Of a stretch of DNA of 20,425 nt, positions 9,744-18,034 are shown in pieces (the first letter of the stretch is position 1; every line of letters begins with the position of its first letter). The DNA comes from Pelagophyceae sp. CCMP2097. Lineage: Eukaryota; Sar; Pelagophyceae. The notes under the pieces are model-generated. The model was not told where the DNA came from. It ran no database searches and worked only from the letters and a program-made list of their open reading frames with translations. The DNA is taken from assembly GCA_026770575.1 (NCBI GenBank), contig MU657323.1, forward strand, positions 8,233-28,657, in the 5' to 3' direction. The translations under genes were made by a program, and so were the position numbers.

Positions 9744-10140
9744 GTACCCCCCATGAAGATACGGGACTTTATTTTTGTGAGTGTAAAAATATTATCCTTG
9801 TCCGTTTGGGCTAATTGCGTTTTTTGATTTTTAAGATTTTTAAATTTTTGGATTTAAAAAAATATTTTGGGTTCAAAAACTGAAATGTCCGTTCGCATAA
9901 AAGCAAAATTAAACTGGATCGATGAAAAACTAGAATGAAACCAAAGGACGGAACTATTTTGTAAGTCGTTGATTGAATTTTTTTAAATCGCACGTTGATT
10001 TGATGCGCTATTTTTTTTAAATAAAAAAAATCATCAAGACAACTCTTATATCACTTGTTAAAAGGCAGGGACAAGAATACAAAATAAACACGGACATTGG
10101 AAACAACATCTTATTTGGACAATATAAATATCAACATCTT
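9744..10140. other. AT-rich stretch, no gene seen
   Basis: Starts with a small GC island (about 9695-9770) holding GTCCCGT and, about 70 bases later, its complement ACGGGAC, a possible weak hairpin. The rest is A/T homopolymer-rich with no frame I can support. Confidence 0.4.
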
Positions 10141-10590
10141 ATTTTGATGACATGAAAAAGAAGAGGAAATATACCCAAAATGTAAATTGATATTTGTTCA
10201 TATATCCAGAGGATGGTTTGACTTATTTTAAAAGCATTGATAAATAATATTATGATAAAATAAATTTGGAAGAGCGAATCGATAAAAATACTAATAAAAA
10301 CAGATTTGATGCATTGTACGCTATAACGATAGACAAACTAAGACAAGGAAAAAAGTGCGAACAAAAATCGGGATTGAATTTAATTTCGATGGCACTTGAT
10401 TACTTTTTGACCAAAAATATGAGTGTCCGACCTTGTGAGACCCCATAACAAAATTTATTAAGACTAAAACAACCAGTATTATGATACTCGGTTTTATAAT
10501 GCCGAGACGAGGATTTTATCTTATAATTCTGCGAAATTGTTTAAAATAGAAAATGGTTTTCTTTTGGATAATTTTCCGATTTATTCGGAT
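10141..10590 (+). pseudogene. Unidentified decayed gene upstream of the MITE
   Basis: One + strand frame runs from about 10150 to 10448 with stops at a TGA near 10189 and a TAA near 10245. The last part is open and contains RFDALYAITIDKLRQGKK and SGLNLISMALDYFL. Further short pieces (FKIENGFLLDNFPIYSD) run up to the left edge of the MITE at 10591. Composition and codon use look like real viral coding sequence. I do not recognise the family. The MITE probably inserted within or beside this gene, and the fragment at 10966-11193 may be its continuation. Confidence 0.35.
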
Positions 10591-10793
10591 TAGGAAGTTC
10601 CTGCCCCAATTAGAATCGGCTTTCGCGGAAATGCCCCAACTAGAATCTAACTTTTTCTGAACATATTCCCAATTTCGAGCTCCGTGATTGGTTCAAAATT
10701 TCTTTTTCTGAACATATTATATTTTCAAGTCACCTGATAGGCCAGATTGGATTCTAATTGGGGCCAGATTCTAATTGGGGCAGGAACTTCCTA
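10591..10793. mobile_element. MITE, 203 bp, with perfect 27-bp terminal inverted repeats
   Basis: The left end (10591-10617) begins TAGGAAGTTCCTGCCCC and the right end (10767-10793) is its exact reverse complement over 27 bases. A second, inner inverted pair lies just inside (GCCCCAACTAGAATC near 10633 and GATTCTAATTGGGGC near 10749). The interior holds a direct repeat of CTTTTTCTGAACATATT. It has no coding capacity. The outermost TA on each side may be a TA target duplication, as in Tc1/mariner-type MITEs, with the repeat proper then starting GGAAGTTCC. The perfect repeats in an otherwise decayed element indicate a recent insertion. Confidence 0.9.
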
Positions 10794-10965
10794 GCTCAAA
10801 AAACGGTATTTTTTTTACCTTTCCTAAAAGATTCAAACTTTTAAATAACACAATATACGCCATCAGACCTTTCAAAAATGGTTAAAATTTTTGTTTGGAC
10901 AGACTTCGGCGATAAAATTTTCTTTTGGGGAAAATTAAGGATAACCCGGTGTAGTTTCCTATTAA

Positions 10966-11193
10966 GGAAAAAAGTTATCGAACGATTCCTTTACAGTAGA
11001 TCCATTATCGATTCTTAATTTGGCAGTTGCCAATCAAGATGAAATCAAAACGCCATTAAACGCAATTGTCTTTAACACTTTAAATGTTGTTATGAAGGAT
11101 AATGCAATTGAAAAACCACGCTGGCTATGTATAAACGGATATGCAACAGGGGCTACAGTTCGTGATAATTCTAAATTCGAATTAATAACTTAA
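10966..11193 (+). pseudogene. Unidentified ORF fragment, C-terminal part
   Basis: An open + strand frame of 75 codons follows a TAA at 10963 and ends at TAA 11191. It contains PLSILNLAVANQDEIK, FNTLNVVMKDNAIEK and INGYATGATVRDN. It has no ATG at its left end, so it reads as the end of a longer gene whose upstream part is corrupted or lies beyond the MITE. The mix of Asn, Val, Thr and short hydrophobic strands would fit a beta-rich structural protein, but no family is recognised. Confidence 0.4.
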
Positions 11194-11715
11194 TTGTTGT
11201 AAATACAATAAACACTCGAAAAAATCAAACCCGTACACCAAACATAACAGGATTATATCAACACCGTCGAAATTAATTTACAACTTTTGATTATCGTTGC
11301 GCAAATTAAAATTAAACTATCGATAACCGGTCACGAACGATTTCAAATAAAGACACACTTTATACTGCTACAAATATATGTATTTCTTTAAATTTGTTAA
11401 AAAAATGGATTTGAATAAAATCTAAATAAATCTGGATTAACTTTCCTTTTTAATGATAACTGATACAGTGTTCCAAGAGGATGAAAGTCACATTCGATTG
11501 TGAATTGATTTTTTTTCTTATAATGACCCATTTAAAAAAACAGTAATAAGGGAACATTCCAAGTGAAAAGTTAAATAAAGGATATTTTAAAAAGTTATTT
11601 TTACATTTAAAAAGCTTAAAAGTTATTTTTTCATTTAAAGAGCTTGTATATTTTACAACAGAGTGTTGACCATTAATTTAAATATAACAATAACAAAACG
11701 ATTCCCACGAACTGG
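11194..11715. other. AT-rich stretch, no gene seen
   Basis: No supported frame. It holds a local direct repeat (AAAAAGTTATTTTTACATTTAAA near 11588 and a close copy near 11620, both followed by AGCTT) and many A/T runs. Confidence 0.4.
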
Positions 11716-12560
11716 CAGCATTGACAAGACGTCGTTTTTCAATGAATAACAATTGTGTCTTTTTTCGGTGGCTGCTGGCTCTGGAAAAACAAACCTAACT
11801 ATTTTTTATGATATCAAACTATAAACATCGAGTTTATAACGGAGTGTTCGATTAGATATAAGTAGGTTGCCATCCGCCTTTAAAAACTTAATAAAGCAAA
11901 ACTAATCCCTTCAAAAATCTGCCTGAAGTACAAATATTTAAAATATTCGATGAGGAGTTAAAAGATGAAGCAATTGAAATTTTAAGGATAACTTCATTTG
12001 AAAAGAAAGATATCTAACTTTTAATAGATAACGCGGCGAGCAAACTAAAATCTAATACAAAAATAATGGACAAATTTGCCGAAATTGTTATAAACATCGT
12101 CATTACCGTTTTGCGGTTATGATCCTAGCCCAAGACTAGATCCAAGTTATTTTTTTGTAAAATAAGAGAAAGTATAAGCATGATTATATATTTTGAGCCA
12201 GACAACAGTAAACGACAAATAACGTTGGGAGGTGTTTTTGCTCCAAAATTCATTTAGGAAATTAATTTCATTTTTTTTTGTTTGATTGTTAAAATGGAAA
12301 TTTTCCTTTAAATATAAGAATTTTATAGAATGGACAATGGAGACGCTGATTGATTCTTCAAAAAAAATCATTATTATTATCTCTATTTAAAATTAATTTG
12401 AAAAATAATTAAAAGATTCAAAACGGAGATAAGTTTTGCCAATGGGCGTTTAAAAAAACAAAAGAATATATGAGGAATACAATAAACATGTTATAAAACA
12501 ACAAAACCAAAATAATGAACAAAAACATATAGAATCGAAAAAGTCGAAAATTATTTAAAT
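11716..12560 (+). pseudogene. Packaging-type P-loop ATPase remnant
   Basis: A Walker A string, VAAGSGKTNLTIFYDIK, is read at 11768-11818. A Walker B-like string, LLIDNAASKLKSNTKIMDKF, lies about 80 residues later at 12018-12077, in another frame. The next stretch (to about 12165) has the PK-TRSK tail expected after the sensor region. A further open piece near 12470-12560 (EEYNKHVIKQQNQNN) looks like the protein's end. GSGKTN followed by hydrophobic-IDDAA is typical of FtsK-HerA/A32-type ATPases that pump DNA into capsids in Polintons, virophages and giant viruses; here the second acidic residue of Walker B is Asn. At least two frameshifts and several stops show the gene is dead. A further + strand frame follows at about 12560-12710 and is unidentified. 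Confidence 0.65.
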
Positions 12561-12717
12561 TTATCCATTTTAAAAGCACACAAGAAAACCCCAAACCAAT
12601 TATTAAAGAAAGACAAGAGCGGACTGACTACAACGGACCAATTACGGACAGAGTATTGCGACCAATTATTTAAGAAGAGACAGAGTATTGCGAGCAAAAA
12701 AAATGTTTAAGCAAGAT
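12560..12717 (+). pseudogene. Unidentified short coding-like fragment
   Basis: A + strand frame carries HKKTPNQLLKKDKSGLTTTD and runs to a TAA near 12709. It contains a 15-bp direct duplication, GACAGAGTATTGCGA, at 12647 and 12679, with GACCAATTA also duplicated. It could be the end of the ATPase gene or a separate small basic protein. No family recognised. Confidence 0.25.
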
Positions 12718-12776
12718 GCCCTTTTCGGAGCGGAAGAATCATATTATTAAAATTAGACGAATCTATGAGGTTCAAT

Positions 12777-13010
12777 CTAAGACTCGTCTGAACTGTCCCC
12801 AATCATGTATATCTTTTTATCACGTTTGAAATCAGACATTTACTGAGCGTTGCTTCTCGCCCTTTTTAATTTTGGTTTTTAAAATTATTCACATGGAACT
12901 ATCTCTACTTTGGTTTCTACCGATTCGATTATATGTTCACTTTCATCAACAAACTACCTTTTTTATTTAGGGCGTCCTCGCTTAGGAGTAATTAATTTAG
13001 GAATATTAAA
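12777..13010 (-). pseudogene. Minus-strand fragments with an AT-hook-like PKRGRPK motif
   Basis: Near 12995-12965 the - strand reads KLITPKRGRPK and then a stop. RGRP flanked by basic residues is the core of an AT-hook, which binds the minor groove of AT-rich DNA. A frame-shifted piece follows at about 12955-12890 (DESEHIIESVETKVEI). Below it a separate frame starts at ATG 12839 and ends at TAG 12777, giving 20 residues ending GDSSDES. These may be parts of one decayed acidic/basic protein. A + strand frame at 12910-13113 overlaps and I take it as the shadow. Confidence 0.3.
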
Positions 13011-13419
13011 AAAAGCTCCTTTCTCCATATATAATATATATATTTCAATAAACATGGATCAGTTTTTTGATGTTCCCAAAAAAAAAATGTTTCAAAAAAA
13101 GGACAAAAGATGAAAAAACAGACAAAGTATAGTACAACTTACGAAGGAAGCTGTTTCACTTTACTTTAACTAAAAATCCCTCTTTCGTGATTCTCTTAAT
13201 AGTCTATGATAATCTGTGTTATTCTCACGATTTTTTTTTGATCTTTGTCGTTCTTAAAATCTGTTGTTACATGGCCACGAATACCATGACTGCTCTTGAC
13301 TATTGTTGTGTAAGTTTTATAAACGCATTCATGATAAAGAATGTAAAAGCGCTCGCGTCCCCTCAGTTTTTTGATATGATCAAAGTTAACCTCTATTATA
13401 CAAATAATAATTGGAAGAA

Positions 13420-13550
13420 AAAAAATTCTAATACTCGTTTTGATGTTTTAGTTAGATTAGATTTATGTCCGGAAAGTCTTGATCTCAAATCCTGCGTTGT
13501 CCCTCAATAATACAAATTTGTCTTTAAGCATATAATCATAAAAAATTTAT
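13420..13550 (-). pseudogene. GIY-YIG-like nuclease fragment
   Basis: On the - strand one frame reads CLKTNLYY, a stop (TGA at 13506-13504), then GTTQDLRSRLSGHKSNL. In GIY-YIG endonucleases the second half of the signature is a hydrophobic-Tyr-Ile-Gly followed by (S/T)-T and then an Arg-Leu-x-x-His stretch; this spacing is kept, with the Ile replaced by the stop. The first GIY part is not clear. A 107-codon + strand frame (13187-13510) covers the same bases but shows no family features. GIY-YIG proteins are frequent in giant viruses and some Polinton-like elements, so the placement is plausible. Confidence 0.4.
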
Positions 13551-13559
13551 TCTTCTGTC

Positions 13560-13900
13560 ATATAAGATGAAACGTGATAAATTCGTATTTAAAAACAAAG
13601 TAGGTTAAATTAATATCATCCTTTCTTTATGGCGTGAAATGCGACGAGATTCACACATTGGTAATTCAATATACAGCCCGATTCTGTTAATTCGAGTTAT
13701 TCGTGGATCTTTTTATTAGGCACAATTATCCGACTTAATACATCAACAGATTAATTCACGCCACTATTAAAAAGTTTTGATCGGCATTTATTTGAGTCAG
13801 ATTCATGAGTTTTTATTCGTTCTTTTAAATTTAATGTAGACCCAAAGTAACTATTTCCAGTTATATTACATTTTAACTGGTGAACAAGTCATTCGATCAA
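13560..13900. other. Intergenic AT-rich stretch
   Basis: Separates the GIY-YIG-like fragment from the 3' end of the helicase. No frame on either strand that I can support. Confidence 0.4.
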
Positions 13901-13905
13901 AATTC

Positions 13906-15391
13906 TTAAATTGTTATATGGTTGAAAATTTCAATAGACGGTTCTTGAATAACGTCTGGAACAATAAGCATTATCTGGTCAATTGTTCGCGCACGAGACA
14001 AAGAGGTATTAACCATTCTATAACAGAATAATCGTCTTTTGTTTATATAAAGCATTTGTTCTGCCGTTTCTCCCTGAACGCTATTAACTGTGAACGCAAG
14101 TCGAATAACAGACATTTAAGGTATTTCCTTTGATATTACTATGTCACCTTTGGACAGTGTTTGGCTCTTGCCTATTAAATTATATTTCTATATTTCGAAT
14201 GTGCCCTTAAACATCGTATCATATTCTTAAATGTACTAGTTGATTGACACTTATGTATAATCATCAATTTAATAGGATTTGAAAAGTCTTTTTTGTTGGT
14301 TGTCTTTTTTAATTCGGAGATTTTTTTTAGATATAAATGAATTGTTTGGATTTTTTTTAATATTATAAATTTACGTTATTGAACTCTTTATTTATCAATA
14401 TCGGACATATACAACGGTGGTTTTCGGTATGATGAATAACGTGCTTAAATTTTGTAATATCCAGTTCATGATCGATTTCTCCATTTGCGCTCGGTGGAGG
14501 TTACTTATAAACCACATCGCCACAAAATATATGTTTATGATTCGGATACTGAGCATAATTTTTTCGCCGCTGGTGTTCCTTCATCATCGATCATTCATCC
14601 CACATTAAAACATTACAATTTACATCAGCATAATGGAACGCTTCGTTGTCATCGTAGTCTTTCATGTCATGATAACACCGCACCCACTTCAATCCATAAT
14701 CAGAAAACTCCTTTATCTTAGACGAACTAACCGCCAAGACATAACAATATAACAAACATTTATAAACCCCTTATCCATTAAATTTAAATACGTCTTGCCC
14801 GCGCCCCCTTGTCCCGTATGGGGTTCATACTTATTATTTGCTCTGTAAGGAGCAACTGCGATCAATTCATGTCGAGATTCGTCGGGGCATGACAAATAAC
14901 AACGGTCTATATTCGTTTCATTGTTAAAATTCGTTTTTGGTTGAGGTCAAAATGACTGAATCATTTTGGGGGTTGTTTCTGATTTTTAAAAAATAAATGC
15001 CATCTACACAGACACGGCAGACGTCATCTAAATTCATCTCCATGAGTTGTATCATAAAGGTTATCGTTCGATATGTTAGAATGAATGCCGTCAGCTGTCA
15101 CCGGTGAAGCATATTTTTTCGTTTAAACTTTATGGCAGCCTCTTTCATACCCACATCATCGTGTATCGTATTCATGTTAATCGTCAATTCTGTGTTATTT
15201 GTAGCGACATTTTGTAAATGCTCTCTTGTGCCACTCATATACCAAGTAACCAAATCACTCTCTATGTCCTGGATGCCTGCCCACTTCGCAAAATGAGAAA
15301 CGACATTTTCGTTTTCGAACATTTCTTCCGGGAATCTGTAATCAAATGAGCCAACACTGTACGCACCGCATATAATGGTAATAAAAAACAT
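13906..15391 (-). pseudogene. Superfamily 1 helicase with an N-terminal unknown domain, broken
   Basis: Read 15391 to 13906. The N-terminal part (ATG 15391 to about 14931, one frame, one TGA at 15100-15098) is unrecognised and ends with RVCVDGIYF at about 15022-14995. Then follow helicase motifs: I, GQGGAGKTY, near 14816-14790; II, DE-stop-SM, near 14600-14586; III, GDVVYK-stop-PP, near 14521-14497; V, NSVQGETAEQM, near 14085-14053; and VI, NTSLSRART, near 14013-13987. The order, spacing and DExSM, GDxxQLPP-like and SVQGxT signatures identify a superfamily 1 DNA helicase of the Pif1/RecD-like type, probably unwinding the element's genome. Two motif-internal stops and at least two frameshifts inactivate it. 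The last ORF is intact from 14115 to the stop at 13906. Whether the VDGIYF domain and helicase were one protein is inferred from adjacency. Confidence 0.8.
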
Positions 15392-15459
15392 AATTTTGGA
15401 TCAATTTTAAAAATGGGCTCGGAAAGATAGAATCACTCTGAATAGAATGGTTTAATTTT

Positions 15460-15963
15460 TCACATAACAATTTTAAATTTATTGTCAGTTAATTCAACGT
15501 CAGTAATATAATACATTCCCAAGACTTCGATCTTTGAACTTTTACGAAAATCAACGAATTTGTTGGGAATTTTTATATTCTTGGCATTTTTGGAAATTCG
15601 TGTACGATTTTTGCATATCCCAATGTCGCAGATTTACCGGAGCAGTATATTTCCTTTTCTTCTCAGGGGCATATGATTGATCTATATCTTCAACTATTTT
15701 ATCTGTCTCAGTAAAATCCAGCCACTCTTCACAGGGTTTAAAACCATCACAACAATCGTAGTGAACACCCGCCTGTACGAAGCGAGATAACTCTGGATTA
15801 ACCATTGTATCAATATTGAGCGGGCTAAAGTCGTACCCGCATGAATCTTTTCCTTGTTCGCCTTCAAATTTTCTCACGGCAACATCATACTTTGTTTCAA
15901 CACGATAAACGTTCTCCGTTGTATTTATCTGTGAGATGCCTCTCTTATTCTTCTTATATAAGC
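15460..15963 (-). pseudogene. Unidentified gene, mostly preserved, one terminal frameshift
   Basis: A - strand frame is open from a TAA at about 15966 down to 15551, about 137 codons; the earliest listed start is GTG 15877, but coding-like sequence extends upstream (ISQINTTENVYRVETKYDVA). It contains DFSPLNIDTMVNPELSRF, a Cys-rich stretch (YDCCDGFKPCEEWLDF) and NLRHWDMQKSYTNF. A frame change near 15570 leads into a second frame ending at TGA 15460, with IPNKFVDFRK and VLGMYYITDVELTD. The product would be a mixed acidic, aromatic-rich protein of about 165 residues. I recognise no family. Position among the element's best-preserved genes suggests a structural or regulatory viral protein, which is inference only. 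Confidence 0.45.
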
Positions 15964-16019
15964 AATATTAGTTTTTGGAAACAAGTTCAGAATGAAGCGC
16001 TTGTGGCTCGTCCTGAGAT

Positions 16020-16364
16020 TCAAATAAAAATTGGGGTGCGTTTCTGTGATACACAAACATCGGGCATCATTTCCACATGATTCATCCGAGTATTAATGAA
16101 GTGGAAAGAACATTCTGCGCGTTCTTCGCATTTCATCTCGATATACTTAATTGACTTTTTCTCGATTGGCAACTTGATTGTAATATAACAGCGAAGCGTA
16201 TCGCACACGTGCTGAAATCCAGCCTCAGGTATGCCATTTTTATATAGTTCAGAAAAATCATCACATTTCTTAACAATCCTATCATATTTAGCGAAGGCGG
16301 AAGACTTAGACGATTTTTTTTCGAGTAGTTTATTTGATATTTTCAGTGAGTTGGATTTTATCGA
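16020..16364 (-). pseudogene. Unidentified ORF, possible continuation of the upstream ORF
   Basis: An open - strand frame of 114 codons follows a TAG at 16367-16365 and ends at TGA 16020. It contains FAKYDRIVKKCDDFSELYKN, a short strand-rich segment (CYITIKLPIEKKSIKYIEM) and HFINTRMNHVEMMP. An in-frame start could be GTG 16208. The frame immediately upstream (16396-16764) ends just before it, and the short region between reads on in other frames, so the two may have been a single gene of about 260 codons split by a stop and a frameshift. No family recognised. Confidence 0.4.
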
Positions 16365-16395
16365 CTAAATTGTTATTTTGAATTGTTTCGACAGC

Positions 16396-16764
16396 CTAAG
16401 CCTTTATTGGGTTAAACATACAGTGGCTGACGCCGTCTGCGAATTCTTGCTCGACATATTGCTGAATGACCTCATCGAATACAGATATTTCGAACTCCCT
16501 TGGAATATCTGAAATATTATATACGGAGTCTATCATCCAGAATATTGTCCAGTTGTCCCAGAAGCGTTTGAACTCCATCCGGCTTCCACTAGGTATTTGG
16601 ATAACCGTTGACATCTGAAATTGAAATCCATCGGTGGATTTAAATGTCGCCTGGATTATCATTCCGCTCAACGATCGAATTATAGACTGGAATTGAGTTA
16701 CTGTAAGTGACCCAGTTTTAATGCGTCTGACGATATTCGAATTGCTTCTTAAAAATAAACTCAA
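16396..16764 (-). CDS. Unidentified ORF, 122 codons
   Basis: A clean - strand frame ends at TAG 16396. It is open upstream to a TAA near 16821, giving a Lys/Arg-rich lead (KKRKKLKADKISKRR) before the first listed start, a TTG at 16764; there is no ATG, so the true start is unclear. The protein has TGSLTVTQFQSIIRSLSG, a beta-rich middle (QATFKSTDGFQFQM) and an aromatic segment (RFWDNWTIFWMID), then EFEISVFDEVIQQY. Such composition would suit a virion or DNA-binding protein, but no family signature is visible. It follows the 16857-17090 frame by about 35 bases on the same strand. Confidence 0.45.
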   Translation of the reverse strand: MSLFLRSNSNIVRRIKTGSLTVTQFQSIIRSLSGMIIQATFKSTDGFQFQMSTVIQIPSGSRMEFKRFWDNWTIFWMIDSVYNISDIPREFEISVFDEVIQQYVEQEFADGVSHCMFNPIKA

Positions 16765-16856
16765 TACACTTCTGCGTTTTGAAATTTTATCGGCTTTTAA
16801 TTTCTTTCTTTTCTTTTAGTGTTGATTATTTTTATTTTTTTGGATTGTGCTTGGTT

Positions 16857-17090
16857 TTAATTCAAGCATGATTTTTTAAAGACGCTAGTAGCCGCACGGA
16901 ATCGTCCAGTTGATGGTACGAAAACCCGCGTTCCAAATGTTGGCAGGTTGTTTCCAAGTCGCGCCTGAGAAGAAACCCGTATCTTATATACCTTGGTCAT
17001 CTGAGAGTCGGACGTTCGTAAATTAGGATATTGTTGTTTTAAAACGGACATGGTCACATAAGGATTGATTCCATAGTTATTGTTCGCCAT
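16857..17090 (-). CDS. Unidentified small ORF next to the right inverted repeat
   Basis: A 77-codon - strand frame from ATG 17090 to a TAA at 16857. It begins MANNNYGINPYVTM and has KVYKIRVSSQARLGNNLPTF and a basic, Ser/Thr-rich end. Its start codon lies at the inner edge of the right terminal repeat, so it would be the first gene transcribed inward from that end, with the repeat as its promoter region. No signal peptide, membrane segment or known domain is visible. It is one of the few frames in the element with an ATG start and no break. Confidence 0.5.
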   Translation of the reverse strand: MANNNYGINPYVTMSVLKQQYPNLRTSDSQMTKVYKIRVSSQARLGNNLPTFGTRVFVPSTGRFRAATSVFKKSCLN

Positions 17091-17238
17091 AACATGAAAA
17101 GGATTTAACTTTTGTCAATTGAACTCATATGTTATAATAAAAGTTATGTTCTTATACTTAACCAGGTTCGTCACATCATTTTTATGTTTAAAAACTTTTT
17201 TCTATCATTTTAATTGTACATGTCTCGTTTTAGATTCC
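17086..17238. repeat. Right terminal inverted repeat of the AT-rich element
   Basis: Inverted partner of 2791-2955. Matching blocks on the - strand, from the outside inward, are AAAACGAGACATGTACA, TTTTTAAACATAAAA, TGGTTAAG and ATGAGTTCAATTGACAAAA. The left copy has about a dozen extra bases in its outer half. Confidence 0.7.
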
Positions 17239-17535
17239 AAAAATATTTTTAAATTCTATAAACATTCAGAGAAATTTATAATAACTTTATCCATTGAGGA
17301 GAGACCCTGATGGGAGACCCCTCTGACCCCCTGAGGAAGACCCCTCTGTAATCATTTATAAGGTTTTATCAGACCCTAAAAGTCTCATAAAGGTATTTTT
17401 CTCTTTCCCACACGGTTTTTATTTTGAACCTAAAAATAATTTTCTAAGTAGAATCACTAAGGGGAATCAAAGCGGGCTTTACGAAAAATCTCAAAAAGTT
17501 GTTCCCCCTATTTTAGGAAAAGGTAAAATGTGAGA
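17239..17535. other. Spacer between viral element and MULE, short local repeats
   Basis: No gene. Near 17300-17345 a purine/pyrimidine-biased stretch repeats AGACCC four times, with GGGAGACCCCTCTG and GAAGACCCCTCTG as the longest copies. A further CAGACCCT follows near 17371. It has intermediate base composition and lies outside the visible inverted repeat, so it may be host sequence or remains of another insertion. Confidence 0.4.
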
Positions 17536-17540
17536 TCAGG

Positions 17541-17705
17541 GGGGTGACACCAGTTTTTTTTTAATAAATCGTACCGGTGACTCCAAAAGGTGGCCGTTTA
17601 GGAGGATGACTTTGGATGGGCGTCTGCTATGGAGGGGTGACATTTTAAAGTGTGAATAAACAGGGAGGTGACATTTTAAAGAGTGAAGAAACAGGGTGGT
17701 GACTT
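17541..17705. repeat. MULE end with six GTGAC iterons at ~31-bp spacing
   Basis: GTGAC or ATGAC cores begin at 17544, 17577, 17606, 17637, 17668 and 17699, steps of 33, 29, 31, 31 and 31 bp. The fourth and fifth are near-identical over a full unit (GTGACATTTTAAAGnGTGAA then AAACAGG). They lie downstream of the transposase stop codon, where the element's terminal repeat is expected. The partner end would lie right of the window. The same design appears in the arms of the 3079-4600 element. Confidence 0.8.
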
Positions 17706-18034
17706 CACCAAAATACCTCAGTGGCGAGACACGGCGAGGTATTTATCATTTGGTCAACCCCCATTTCGCCATCCGATGTGTATCACCCCCCTGTAAAGTC
17801 GGTTCGTTTCTGTTCGCCCGCCGCTGCCGCCCTTCAAAGCTTAGGGGTCCTAATGAGGAGTGCTTCTTGTTACTTCCACAGGGGCGCTCGGGGAGGATAT
17901 GGCAGGATGCGGTTCGGCTCGGGTAGGGTGGAAAATGGAAGCCGAGGCCGCCGGCCGTCCCGGACGTGCTCGGTCAAGCGTTCGTGTCGCTGGTGTATGT
18001 CGCGGCACGGACGCACAACGCGGGCGTCGCCGTC
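17706..18034. other. GC-rich subterminal/3' flank of the MULE, no gene
   Basis: Lies between the iterons and the transposase stop codon. Several GC-rich open frames exist on both strands but none shows a recognisable domain and they overlap one another. One more weak iteron-like site (TATCACCCCCC) is at about 17786. Confidence 0.4.

Larger units (their letters stand above)
2791..17238. mobile_element. Decayed AT-rich Polinton/PLV-like virus element bounded by inverted repeats
   Basis: A 14.4-kb AT-rich block sits between a GC-rich satellite and a GC-rich MULE. Its edges carry diverged inverted repeats. Inside are remnants of a family B DNA polymerase with protein-primed-type motifs, a P-loop ATPase resembling viral packaging ATPases, and a superfamily 1 helicase. 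Polymerase plus packaging ATPase plus terminal inverted repeats is the core set of Polintons/Mavericks and Polinton-like viruses. A superfamily 1 helicase is not part of the canonical Polinton set. Genes lie on both strands: polymerase and ATPase on +, helicase and the 15-17 kb cluster on -. I could not recognise a major capsid protein, protease or retroviral-type integrase. Multiple stops and frameshifts show it is a fossil. Without the two nested insertions it would be about 12.7 kb. Confidence 0.75.

Noticed and set aside
14485..14721. Plus-strand frame of 78 codons
   Set aside because: Antisense to helicase motifs II and III, which are readable on the minus strand.
2791..17238. Retroviral-type integrase or tyrosine recombinase expected for a Polinton or PLV
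   Set aside because: I looked for HHCC/DDE or RxxR-Y patterns in the coding-like blocks and saw none I could support, so none is annotated.
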